This document shows, in pieces, positions 14,101-29,100 of a DNA stretch of 64,000 nt (positions are counted from its first letter, which is position 1; each line of letters starts with the position of its first letter). The position numbers and the translations under genes were made by a program. The notes beneath the pieces are model-generated. The model did no database searches and was not told the origin of the DNA. It saw only the letters and a list, made by a program, of their open reading frames with translations. Origin of the DNA: Unio delphinus (taxonomy: Eukaryota > Mollusca > Bivalvia > Unionida > Unionidae); assembly GCA_029339505.1 (NCBI GenBank), contig JAQISU010000081.1, positions 19,378,501-19,442,500 on the forward strand. The letters are read 5' to 3'.

Positions 14101-17100
14101 CTTAACCACCTCATGATTTAGTACAGTAAAGATCACAACCAGACTACTATAAAGGAACCTACCCATAAAATTCAGCTAACACTATTATCTTAACCACCTC
14201 ATGATTTAGTACAGTAAAGATCACAACCAGCCTACACTATAAAGGAACCTACCCATAAAATTCAGCTAACACTATTATCTTACCCACCTCATGATTTAGT
14301 ACAGTAAAGATCACAACCAGCCTACACTATAAAGGAACCTACCCATAAAATTCAGCTAACACTATTATCTTACCCACCTCATGATTTAGTACAGTAAAGA
14401 TTACAACCAGCCTACTATAAAGGAACCTACCCATAAAATTCAGCTAACACTATTATCTTACCCACCTCATGATTTAGTACAGTAAAGATCACAACCAGCC
14501 TACACTATAAAGGAACCTACCCATAAAATTCAGCTAACACTATTATCTTAACCACCTCATGATTTAGTACAGTAAAGATTACAACCAGCCTACTATAAGG
14601 GAACCTACCCATAAAATTCAGCTAACACTATTATCTTACCCACCTCATGATTTAGTACAGTAAAGATTACAACCAGCCTACTATAAAGGAACCTACCCAT
14701 AAAATTCAGCTAACACTATTATCTTAACCACCTGATGATTTAGTACAGTAAAGATCACAACCAGACTACTATAAAGGAACCTACCCATAAAATTCAGCTA
14801 ACACTATTATTTTACCCACCTCATGATTTAGTACAGTAAAGATCACAACCAGACTACTATAAAGGAACCTACCCATAAAATTCAGCTAACACTATTATCT
14901 TAACCACCTCATGATTTAGTACAGTAAAGATCACAACCAGCCTACTATAAAGGAACCTACCCATAAAATTCAGCTAACACTATTATCTTAACCACCTCAT
15001 GATTTAGTACAGTAAAGATCACAACCAGACTACTATAAAGGAACCTACCCATAAAATTCAGCTAACACTATTATCTTAACCACCTCATGATTTAGTACAG
15101 CAAAGATCACAACCAGCCTACTATAAAGGAACCTACCCATAAAATTCAGCTAACACTATTATCTTAACCACCTCATGATTTAGTACAGTAAAGATCACAA
15201 CCAGACTACTATAAAGGAACCTACCCATAAAATTCAGCTAACACTATTATCTTACCCACCTCATGATTTAGTACAGCAAAGATCACAACCAGCCTACTAT
15301 AAAGGAACCTACCCATAAAATTCAGCTAACACTATTATCTTAACCACCTCATGATTTAGTACAGCAAAGATCACAACCAGCCTACTATAAAGGAACCTAC
15401 CCATAAAATTCAGCTAACACTATTATCTTACCCACCTCATGATTTAGTACAGTAAAGATCACAACCAGACTACTATAAAGGAACCTACCCATAAAATTCA
15501 GCTAACACTATTATCTTACCCACCTCATGATTTAGTACAGTATAGATCACAACTAGTAGAAGAGAAAGAACCTTTTGCAGCTTCTTTGCAGATTAAGTCA
15601 TCAATCTTTCAGAAAATTTACTCTGAGAAAAAATTATATATTTGACACAAAATCCCTCAATTCTCTCTAATGCAATTAAATCTAACAGTTCTATTTAAAA
15701 AAAAAAAAACATTTGTTGACAAAAATATGACCATTACATCAACTGATGTTCATTAATTCAAAACCAATGACACAATATTTCACATTTAATTAGCATGAAA
15801 ACAGATATAAAACCATACCCTATACATTTACCAGATCAGTATGATATGTTCATTAATTTAAAACCAATGACACAATGTTCCATATATAATTTGCATGAAA
15901 ACAGACATAAAATCATACCATATACACTTACCAGATCAGTATGATGTTAATTAATTTAAAACCAATGACACCATCTTCCATATTTAATTTGCCTAAAAAC
16001 AGACATATAAAACCGTACCCTATACACTTACTAGATCGGTATCTACTGCCTGAATACTGCTGACTGTAGTTGTTGTTGGTATGCTGTGGTTTATGCTGAC
16101 TGTGATTGAACTTGGATTAAACAATGGTGCTGTGTTTCTTATGACATTCACTGTAAACGTTGCCTGGCTACTTAACACAGGTGTACCTCTGTCACTGGCA
16201 CGAATAATAATCTAGAATATAACAGATTATACATATTGTAATAACAGCAGTATGATAATGCTGTAGTAGTAGTACTTGCATCTGAAACAAATGTCATATA
16301 CATTGTTGCAATATTGCTGCTCACAATTATTAACTTCAAATATATTATTTGTTACCAAAATATAACTTCAATGTGTTCACAAGAATGCTCCTTATGGCTT
16401 TTATCTTGGCATAATGTAGTCTTTCATCATACCAAAACATTATTGATAATATCCAGTTAATGTACACTGATCTTTCATCATACCAAAACATTATCGATAA
16501 TATCCAGTTAATGTACACTGATCTTTCATCATACCAAAATGTTATCGATAATATCCAGTTAATGCACACCGATCTTTCATCATACCAAAATGTTATCGAT
16601 AATATCCAGTTAATGCACACCGATCTTTCATACCAAAATGTTATCGATAATATCCAGTTAATATACACTGATATACAGAAAATTACAAATAGACAGCACA
16701 CAGACATAATAATGGAAGAAAGTCAAATTAGGCAGAAGCATTGAGATAACATTTCAAAATACTTTTATACCATTTCATTCACAGTTTAGCCACAAATATA
16801 ATCATAAAAAATGATGAATGAAATATAATGTTTATTACTGAGTTTATATATTTTTTAAAATGTAAAATCAAGAATTCATTAAAGAACAATAGCATTTACA
16901 GGTTTCCCTGTACAAACACTGAAGAAAAATGAAAGCACCTGTACCTACCTGATACTGATTAACACCTGGGTCATTTGTAAGGGATCTTTCTATCACTAGT
17001 TGACCGTAATCACGATCAATCGAGAAAAAGCTTGATCCTGACGTTGGTGTAACACTGACAATCGAAAATCTGATCTCGCTGTTGGTTGTATTCTAGATAT

Positions 17101-20100
17101 AGAAACAGAAAAGATGACATTAAGAACAGCAACAGAATCAAAGTAATAATCCTTACTTTACATCTGAACGCATGATAAAGCTGTCATACTTATCTTCTAT
17201 AATGAAAATTACTTTGATACACTATTCTTTTTATTTAAATAAAACCTGCTTTTGTACTTTATAATCATCTAAAACTATGATCAATGATTACATAGCCATC
17301 TCTACAGTATTTGTTTAAGATATTATTAAACCAGCTTTTGTACTTTATAATCATCTAAAACTATGATCAATTATTACATAGCCATCTCTACAGTATTTGT
17401 TTAAGATATTATGAAACCAGCTCACCCATCAACTAATGTACCACTATGAACAGATATAAAAGACTTTTAAAAAAAAATCTAAATCAGTTTTTTCTATCAC
17501 ATCAAAACGAAGGTGATATGTTGCATCACTATTCTTAAAGTCTGTTTAAGAAGCTATTACAATTGTTCACCTCTAAACAACAGAATTTTTCTACATCACA
17601 GAGTGGAAGAAATTATTCCTTACTTTTAGTACATGCATATACATAAATAATTTTGCATTAAACAACATTGGAACCAAGTGAAACTAGAATCTAACCATGG
17701 TATGAACTTCACACTTAAACTACAATCAAACCATGGTACAAACTTCACACTTAAACTAGAATCAAACCATGGTACAAACTTCACACTTAAACTACAATCA
17801 AACTATGGTACAAACTTCACACTTAAGCTACAATCAAACCATGGTACAAACTTCACACTTAAACTACAATCAAACTATGGTACAAACTTCACACTTAAAC
17901 TACAATCAAACCATGGTACAAACTTCACACTTAAACTACAATCAAACCATGGTACAAACTTCACACTTAAACTACAATCAAACCATGGTACAAACTTCAC
18001 ACTTACTGCTGCATCAGCATCTGTTGCTGAGACAGTTACTAGGACACGATTTACTTCAGCATCCTCAAACACCTGAACTGAGGCAACAGGCAATGACAAA
18101 ACTGGACTGTTATCATTTTGATCCTAGAAAAACAAGATGAAAATTTTATGAAAATCTTTCATCTGCTTCATATTTCATGGATATTATTTTTTACAAGTCA
18201 AAATTATTTTGATCTTAGTATTTATCCATGTTTTTATTCCAATAATTTATTATGCTTAGCCTTTAAGTATTATTAATGTATACAATAGATTTTGTTTAAA
18301 GGAAAATTATAAAAATTAACATATACAATAGATTTTGTTTAAAGGAAAATTAAAATAATTAGCATATACAATAGATTGTGTTTAAAGGAAAATTAAAATT
18401 ATTAACATATACAATAGATTTTGTTTAAAGGAAAATTAAAATAATTAGCATATACAATAGATTGTGTTTAAAGGAAAATTAAAATTATTAACATATACAA
18501 TAGATTTTGTTTAAAGGACAATTAAAATTATTAACATATACAATAGATTTTGTTTAAAGGACAATTCAAATAATTAACATATACAATAGATTTTGTTTAA
18601 AGGACAATTCAAATAATTAACATATACAATAGATTTTGTTTAAAGGACAATTTAAATAATTAACATATACAATAGATTTTGTTTAAAGGACAATTAAAAT
18701 AATTAACATATACAATAGATTTTGTTTAAAGGACAATTAAAATTATTAACATATACAATAGATTTTGTTTAAAGAACATTTAAAATTATTAACATATACA
18801 ATAGATTTTGTTTAAAGGACAATTAAAATTATTAACATATACAATAGATTCTGTTCAAAGGACAATTCAAATTATTAATATATACAATAGATTCTGTTCA
18901 AAGGACAATTACATTTAGATAACTAACAATCATAATAATAAAAAGACTGGACACTGACAGTTTGCTTTTCACAAGTCTAATTTAAATCACTCATTGGAAA
19001 TGTATAAATAAATGAACTAGTATTTTAAAAAGGTTCCAAAGGAGTCATGTATGTTTTGAATATATGAATATGACTGGGGTAATGAGATACCATATTAACT
19101 GTTTGTTAAATCTGAAGAATTATGGGATTACCAATTCCATGCATATCTTGTAAATCCTTAATATTTTCACACTATTGTGTAATGTCATAACTGAGGAAAT
19201 CTATATCCTTCATACGCTTACCAAAACAGTGACTCGGACAGTGGCTGTGGATGATGGATTAGTTGACCCTTGACCATCAACTGTTGTTACAAAGAATTCA
19301 TAGTACCTCTGAGTCTCATAGTCCAAAGCAACAGCAGTATTAATTTGGCCTGATGCGCTATTAATATTAAATGTTGTTGCTGTGGCTGGTGATAGGAACC
19401 TGTACTGAATATTATCAACTGCATCCGCATCAACAGCCTGTAAAGAAAAATGAATTTTTTTCCAGTAACAAGTATTTTTAGGGTAGAAACAACTAATAAA
19501 AGTAGGGGTTTGATAGAAATGATGATAAATTTTGAGGTACCAAAATAAATAACTTTGTCTATGAATTTGAAATTGTTGGTCTCAGAAATGCAATCTGCAT
19601 AAACATAGATGAAAATATCAAAATAAAATATGAACAATGTTGCAAGACGTTTATGTTTAGTGTAAAGAAAATCTACATTTTTGATTAAGCATTATATCAA
19701 CCAATGTGAAATAAGTTCCAAACCAGTTATAGTGACTGTCAAGCAATTTCTGGAGGCTCTCTGACAACTTTCTCTTCCTCACATGTAGACAATTATTTCA
19801 CCTGCATACTTTTAAACCTTGCAAAGGAATGTCTTGATCTGCAATTAATTTTAAATATCTGTCATATAAGTGACAAATTAATTAGCTAATTAAGGACATA
19901 GGTAATTAATGCCCCTCCCCCAATGGCATACTATACACCATATTAACCATCAATTTGCATTTGATTTATTTTGTGCCTAATCGTTCTATCAAGCTTCACA
20001 CTTTAACAAGAATATAAGCATTTTGAAACTTTATTCATCCTTACTGAGAAAATCAGTTAGATTGCCAAGGATACGTACGGAAACAGAGACAACAAATGCA

Positions 20101-23100
20101 TTGGCATTTCCTTCAGCAACACTTGCAGTGAAGATTTGTTGTGTAAATAATGGCACAGAATCCTGTACATCTGTCACAAACACGGTAACAGACACCGTTC
20201 CTGTTCGAGAATCACTGGCATGATCAACAGCCAATACTTCAAATATATACTGACTTTGAGATTCATAGTCTAGCGTTTGCAAAGTAGTGATCTGTCCAGT
20301 AGATGGGTTAATGGCAAAGCTGAAAAAAATAATATTGCAAACATGTTTAAAAATGCCATCAGTGTTTAATTATAAATCCAATATGAAATATTTGATGATT
20401 TTACATTTTAACAATGAAGTTAAACAACTTAAAAAATACATAGTATCGAAGAAAAGTTCATGCTGTTGAGAAAATGCTCCCATCTTAGAGGGTGTGATAG
20501 ATATAATTGATAGATTAGCTGAGGGGGCATTATTGCTTTGAGAACAATGGTTGTCTTATACAATGCACTTCTCTAATGTAGCTCTGTAAAAGATCTTTTT
20601 GACATCATGTTCACAAGAATACAATATTTTCAACCAACTGCAACATCCAAATAATATGGCTCAAATTTCTTACAAATTTATATGATTTATGAATAATCTT
20701 ACAAAATTATATTGCAAATTTTGTAATCTTCATGCAATTATATTACAAATTTTGAATATGAATATGAACTTCAGATATGAAGATCTGATCCAACCAGGAA
20801 TTTCCCATTTTAAAAATAAATTACGTCAAGTACAAATGAATTATTTAAATAAAACGACGTCAGCTTTTGGTCTCAATCTTGCTTAACAACAAATTATTGC
20901 CACTTAATAATATTAGTGAGAATAAATGTTTAAGACTAACACAGTTTTAAACTATATCATAGTCCTTCACTGAATAACAGGTTTTATGAGTCTAGTGTTG
21001 TTCTTTTGCTTTTTAAAATTGAGAAGTCCTGAATAAAAATTATTAATACACTTTTGAAACATTATAAAAATACATTTAACACATGTCTATTTCTCATTCT
21101 GTATTCATTGAATGGCATGAAAATAGAGGGACAAGAGAAGATGGAGAAAGCTGTTGTCAAGATTTATAAGTGTATACTATTTGTACAAGCTTACAAGCTA
21201 TTAGCCAGATTTAGTCTGTAAGTAAGATCAGAATTCACAGTGCCAGGCTGATCAGCATCTGTTGCCTGCAATAAAGTTTAATATTTGTAAATATGCTTCT
21301 ACACACATACCCAAAGTAAATTATGAAGTAAACAGCAATTCATTACGGGTTCTTGCACTAGTGAATACAACCCAAACTCACGTGAAAAACGTTTACTGTC
21401 ATCTATGTTATCCCTTCCACTTGTAAAATATGCTTGTACACACATACGCAAAGTAAATTGCCACAAATATGATGCAAAAGAAAGCAATCAATAAGCACAA
21501 AAAAATCAGACTCAAATAACTTAAACATAGGCAAGATATATAGATCTAGATAAACTGCAGGCATGCCAAAGAGTAATACTGACCTGAAATAATCTGAATG
21601 AACATAAAATTATTGTGAATTTGGCAAGCAAACTTATTTTGCAAAAACTATTATAATATACACTATGATGCAAAACAGTATATACATTTACCAAGCCAAT
21701 TAACTAATTAATAACAATCTGGTCTTACATAAATGCTGTAAAGACCAGATCACTTAAAAGATATTTTAGAAATACATGGGTTGCCAAGTGTCAAACTTGA
21801 ATAGTGTCAAGTACACTCATAACGAGGGTTTATCAAAAATTGCTACTCTTAAATATTTCATTTGTTCAAATGAAGGGACAAAACTCCATCATACAGGGTA
21901 TACATCATAGATGAGTGCGAGATAATATTACTTACTGTTACAGTTCCAACACTGGTGCCAGCAGGTTGATTTTCTGGCACAGTGAACTGGTACTGGCTGG
22001 GAAAGACAGGGTTGTTGTCATTGACATCAGTTAGGATGACAGATACTGTGGTTGTTGCAGACTGTTAACAGATAAAGTACATTTGTGTATGAGATAATCA
22101 AACATATAATTACATTTGTGTAATGAGATAATCAAACATATAATTACATTTGTGTAATGAGATAATCAAACATATAATTACATTTGTGTAATGAGATAAT
22201 CAAACATATAACTACATTAGTGTAATGAGATAATCAAACATAACTACATTTGTCTAATGAGATAATCAAACATATAACAACATTTATGTAATGAGATAAT
22301 CACACATAACTACATTTGTGTAATGAGATAATCAAACATAACTACATATGTGCAATCAGATAATCAAACATATAACTACATTTGTGTAATGAGATAATCA
22401 AACATAACTACATTTGTGTAATGAGATAACCAAACATAACAACATGTGTAATGAGATAATCAAACATAACTACATTTGTCTAATGAGATAATCAAACATA
22501 ACTACATTTGTGTAATGAGATAATCAAACATAACTACATTTGTGTAATGAGATAATCAAACATAACTACATTTGTGTAATGAGATAATCAAACATAACTA
22601 CATTTGTGTAATGAGATAATCAAACATATAACGACATTTGTGTAATGAGATAATCAAACATAACAACATTTGTGTAATGAGATAATCAAACATAACAACA
22701 TTTGTGTAATGAGATAATCAAACATAACAACATTTGTGTAATGAGATAATCAAACATAACTACATTTGTGTAATGAGATAATCAAACATAACTACATTTG
22801 TGTAATGAGATAATCAAACATATAATGACATTTGTGTAATGAGATAATCAAACATAACTAAATTTGTGTAATGAGATAATCAAACATAACAACATTTGTG
22901 TAATGAGATAATCAAACATAACTACATTTGTGCAATGAGATAATCAAACATATAACATTTGTGTAATGAGAATCAAACATATAACTACATTGTGTAATGA
23001 GATAATCAAACATATAACTACATTTGTGTAATGAGATAATCAAACATATAACTAAATTTGTGTAATGAGATTATAATATAACTGTATACTGGTGTAAAGA

Positions 23101-26100
23101 AATAATTATAATCAAGATAAGTTACTACATCTGTGAAAAAGAATTATACAAAATATAACTACATTTGTGCAAAGAGTTAATCAAAATATAACTACATCTT
23201 TGTATATATAAAATATTAATAAAATAAAGAAATAATTAAAAAAATAACTGTACATTTAATTGTTTAAAGAGATAATCAAAATATAACTGAACATTTGTAT
23301 AAAGAGATAATCAAATATAACTGAACATTTGTGTAAAGAGATTTTTCAAAATATAACTACATTTGCGTACTCAAATAAAAAACAAAAATATAACTGTACA
23401 TCTGTGTAAAGAGATTTGTCAAAATAGAACTACATTTGTGTTATTTGTATAACTGCATAAATTACATTTTGAATAAGATGCTACTTTAGGTTTTAAAAGA
23501 AATGATCATAATGCAAATAACAGTTATGAAAAACATTGAAAATTAAAGTAAATACAATTGCTGTAGTGAAAGTAACAATTTTACTGCAAATACAATAACA
23601 CAGAGGATTAGTTAAAATCACATATATAGGTATTTTCAGTACATTGTGGGGAACATCAATCTGATGCCTAAAAAATACTTTCATGTTGTAAAAACATCTT
23701 TATTGAAATGTTTTTCACTTTAAAATACAGAAAACCTCAAAAATTGTAAAATACTGCTATAGTAGTGTATGTTTTTTAATGTTACAGGTAATATATAACT
23801 TTATTCATGGACTGGACAAGTCATTTGACAGATATTGAGTTATTTCATTAACCAGTGTTGGAGTTTTAAAGGTTTGACTGTATGGAACTGAGAGATGTTT
23901 TACTTCTTGTGTAATTAGTACTGGAGTTATGTAGGTTTGACTGTATCAAACTGAGATTTTGAGTTCTTGAGTAATTAATACTGTAGTTATGTAGGTTTGA
24001 CTGTATATAACAGAAATGTTGAGTTTAAAGTGTTGGAGTTTATGTAGGTTTGAATTTATGGAACTGAGAGATGTTGAGTTATTTGAGTAATTAGTGCTGG
24101 AGTTACATAGGTTTGACTGTATGGAACTGAGAGATGTTGAGTTACTCGAGTAATTAGTGCTGGAGTTACATAGGTTTGACTGTATGAAACTGAGAGATGT
24201 TGAGTTACTCGAGTAATTAGTGCTGGAGTTACATAGGTTTGACTGTATGGAACTGAGAGATGTTGAGTTACTCGAGTAATTAGTGCTGGAGTTACATAGG
24301 TTTGACTGTATGGAACTGAGAGATGTTGAGTTACTCGAGTAATTAGTGCTGGAGTTACATAGGTTTGACTTTATGGAACTGAGAGATGTTGAGTTACTCG
24401 AGTAATTAGTGCTGGAGTTACATAGGTTTGACTGTATGGAACTGAGAGATGTTGAGTTACTCGAGTAATTAGTGCTGGAGTTACATAGGTTTGACTGTAT
24501 GGAACTGAGAGATGTTGAGTTACTCGAGTAATTAGTGCTGGAGTTACATAGGTTTGACTGTATGGAACTGAGAGATGTTGAGTTACTCGAGTAATTAGTG
24601 CTGGAGTTACATAGGTTTGACTGTATGGAACTGAGAGATGTTGAGTTACTCGAGTAATTAGTGCTGGAGTTACATAGGTTTGACTTTATGGAACTGAGAG
24701 ATGTTGAGTTACTCGAGTAATTAGTGCTGGAGTTACATAGGTTTGACTGTATGGAACTGAGAGATGTTGAGTTACTCGAGTAATTAGTGCTGGAGTTACA
24801 TAGGTTTGACTGTATGGAACTGAGAGATGTTGAGTTACTCGAGTAATTAGTGCTGGAGTTACATAGGTTTGACTGTATGGAACTGATTGATGGAGTAACT
24901 AAAGTAATCAGGATAGGATTTACATAAGATTTGACTGCATATCAATTTTATTTCTGGCATATATGGCAATATTACCAATGGCAGAGGTGCAGTGGTGTCC
25001 CTCACTGTAACAGTCAAACTATAGGTGGGGGTGACTTCTCTGTCTAAGCTTCCTACGGTTCTTAACTGACCACTGCAACAAAGAAACAATCACAATATGG
25101 AAAATTCAGATTTAATTCTTGAGATAAACCCTGGATCTGTAATCTACATTTATTTCAGCATTTTGATCATACGTACTAAAGTAAAGCAGCTTATGAAACT
25201 ATTATAACCCTATCATATCAAAAATAACAAAGTGTCTTCAAATATATTTTTTCTGTGAAATCAACCAATTGGTGCTCAGATGCAAATGCAAGCATCAAAA
25301 CTTTGATAAAAATAATGTCAATACTTTGGTATTGTGTGAAGGTCATACCTAATATTGTATACTGTGTGTAATGTCATTTATAACACTGGATACTGTGTGT
25401 AGGGTTATTCCTAACATCTGGATACTATGTGCAAGGTCATTTCTAACAATGGATCCTGTTTGTGATGTCATTTCTAAAACTGGATACTGTAAGATCATTC
25501 CTAAGATTTGGATATTGTGTGCAAGGTCATTTCTAACACTTGAATATTATAAGGTCATTCCTAGCATTAGAAATTGTGTGTAAGGTCATTCCTCATTCCT
25601 AGCATTTGGATAATGTGTGTAAGGTCATTTCTAACATTGAATACTGTGTGTGTGTTTTTTTTTATTATGGTTTAACATCATTTTTCAGCACAATATAGGC
25701 TATACATGGCGGCTAGTATTAATGGTGGAGGAAGAACCCGGACAACCCCCTGAAAGAACCACCGACCCACGAGAAGCTACTGGCATGCTTTCTCACATAA
25801 CTACATTTGCCGAATCTTAGACTCAAACACACGCAGACAGAGGTGAGATGGCAATGGTCCATAATGGACATCGCTTTAGACCACTTGGCCACTCGGGGCC
25901 CCTCTAATACTGTGTGTAATGTCATTCCAAACACTGGATAGCAAGTAACATCATCAGGTCATTTATAACATTGGATATGGTGTGCAAGGTCATTCCCAAC
26001 ATCAGGTACTATGTGTAATGTCATTTCTAAAATTGGATACTGTTTGTAATGCCATTCATAACATTTGGATACCGTGTGTAAGATCATTCCTAACATGGGA

Positions 26101-29100
26101 TACATGTACTATGTGTAATGCCATTTCTGTTACATCAGACACTTTGTGAAAGGTCATATCTAACATTGAATACTGTGTGAAATGCCATTCCTAACATTGG
26201 ATATTGTTATTAGTTACTGTGTTTAATGTCATTTAGAAACTTAAATACTGTGGATAAGGTCATTTCTAACATTGGATTAAGGTCATTTCTAACATTGGTT
26301 TAAGGTCATTTCTAACATTGGATATTGTTATCCATGTTTGGATACTGTGTGTAATGTCATTTAGAAACTTAAATACTGTGGATAAGGTCATTTCTAACAT
26401 TGGATTAATGTTATTTCTAAGATTGGATTAAAGTCACTTTTAACATTGGTTTAAGATCATTTTTAACATTGGTTTAAGGTAATTTATAACACTGGATTAA
26501 GATCATTTCTAAGATTGGATTAAGGTCACTTTTAACATTGGTTTAAGATCATTTTTAACATTGGTTTAAGGTAATTTATACCACTGGATTAAGATCATTT
26601 TTAACATTGGATTAAGGCCATTTTTAACATTGGATTAATGTCATTCCTAACACTGAATATTGTGTGTAACATCATTCCTAGTATTCAATACTGTTTGTAC
26701 AGTCATTACTAACACTAGATACCATGTGTCAAGTAATTCCTACATATGCACAGCAAGAAGCAAGTAGTCTCTTTTTAGGTGGACTCAGTACTGTGTGGTT
26801 AAAACATTTGTATAACTGATGGGATTCTAGCTAATACCAATAAGATTTTAACTTCCATTGATGGGATTTAACAGCTATTGATGGGATTTTATGAGCTATT
26901 GATGGGGATTAAACTGCTATTGATGGGATTTAAAAGCTATTGATGGGATTGTATGTGCTATTGATGGGGATTATAACTGCTATTGATGGGATTTTATGTG
27001 CTCTTGATGGGGATTATAACTGCAGGTGATGAGATTCTAATTGCTGATGGAATTTTTCTAACTGCTCTTGATGGTTAATCTAAATGCTATTGATGGGATT
27101 TAACTGTTATTGATGGGATTTAAATGCTATTGATGGGATTTAACTGTTATTGATGGGATTTAACTGTTATTGATGGGATTTAAATGTTATTGATGGGATT
27201 TAACTGTTATTCATGGGATTTAAATGCTATTGATGCGAATTTATGTGCTATAGATGGGGATTATAACTGCCATTGATGAGATTCTAATTGCTGATGGAAT
27301 TTTTCTAACTGCTCTTGATGGTTAATTTAACTGCTATTGATGGGATTTAACTGCTATGCTATTGATGGAATTTAACTGTTATTGATAGGATTTAAATGTT
27401 ATTGATGGGATTTAACTGCTATGCTATTGATGGAATTTAACTGTTATTGATAGGATTTAAATGTTATTGATGGAATTTAACTGCTCTTGATGGATTTAAA
27501 TGCTACTGATGGGATTTTAAATGCTATTACACATAGACATAAAGATGACTGATAATACTCTTTTAAAACCCTTTTGACACAATCTGTAATGTTGAAATTT
27601 ATGCCAATGTTTGTGTCAATATGCTTCATACATCTGTCTCAAATAATTTACTCATCACTGCAAGTAACGCAAACTTACTGAAAGTGTGAAAATACAGACT
27701 TTTTCTTTTTATTTGTTATAATATTTTCAATTAAATTATTTTTAGTTGAGTCTAGTTACAGGAAGGTAGGACCAGATAACAACAATTTGTTTGCCTGTAC
27801 ATTTATTTCTTGTATCTGTCATAATAAAAGTAATTTTTTTTAATATGGTGGGACCAAATAGAGACATGTTGTACTCCTGCACAATTATTTCTTTGAAAAT
27901 AAATACATATTACCAGGAATATCTCTTGCATTCTAATAGATAATAAACAAATGGATCCTTTTTTATTTGTCAATGGCCAAGCTGGCTAGAGATATAAATA
28001 ACATTATACATTCACTTATAAGAGACATCCAGACTCAATACATGCACTGAATTATGACATTCTATACATTATAACAGTACTATAGTTCTCTTATTCTAAT
28101 TATAAATATAACACTGAATATCTAAACTAAACAGAAAGAGAGACACAGTCATGTAGACTGGCATTCTTACTTACCTACTGTCAATACTGAATTTACCAGC
28201 TGCATTCCCTGCAGTTATAGTGTATGACAGCACCTGGCCATCAGGATCTCTTGCCTAAAATAGCGAAAAAGGGAACTATTTTAAATCTAATTCCAGACAG
28301 AGAAGAACAATTTTTATTCAAATAAAGTTAATCTATTAGGAACCATCATCAAGACAGTTCAATAAAGGTGATGTGTGGTGTGTCTTACATATGACACAAT
28401 ACCTACAAATGTTTGTACTGAGACCAGGATTGTATTTTACCTTAATGAAAAATTTACTATAAGGAATAAAATCTATCCAAAAACAAGAGTATTGTAAATG
28501 GCATGTTATTATACCCCCACCCCCACTATGTCCACTATGTCGGTAACTGAAATATTTATGCTGAAACCATTTTACCTTTCAGTCATAAGATTTTTCATTA
28601 GCAAAAATGATAACCATCCAAAAGCTATGGTAACGAAAGACAGTGGAAAACTGAGATATTGTACAGAAACTATTTTTCTTTTCTGAGTCACTGAGACCTT
28701 CACTTTGATTTTTGATTTTTTGACCCTAAATTCAGTAGAATTTTCTTATATCCCAAGAGCATGCCATCCACAAAGTTTGGTAAATGTAAGAGTGGAAAAC
28801 TCGAGTTATTATGTGCAAACTGGTTCCATATTTCAGACACAAGGACCTGGAACTTCTAAGGTTTTTTTCAGCCAAAAATTGTTCGGGTCTTCTTTACCCA
28901 AGTACAAGTAACCCACAAAGTTTTGGTAACTGTAGATGGCGGGAAGCTAAGATAAAGTTATTGTCCAGAAACCAAACTGGTAATGCATGGACACATGAGT
29001 GGACATCATAGCACAATATGTTCCACTGTATGGCAGCTATATAATAAACACAATAAAACTTCCAAACATCACTCTTTCGTATATTAAGAGTTCAAACTGA

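Noticed and set aside
19287..19637. 116-codon minus-strand frame
   Set aside because: Out-of-frame shadow of E21; the cadherin frame with A-V-D-A-D and A-L-D-Y-E is the real one.
22070..23065. Regular short repeats resembling a CRISPR array
   Set aside because: Units are directly joined with no unique spacers, and the DNA is eukaryotic and intronic.
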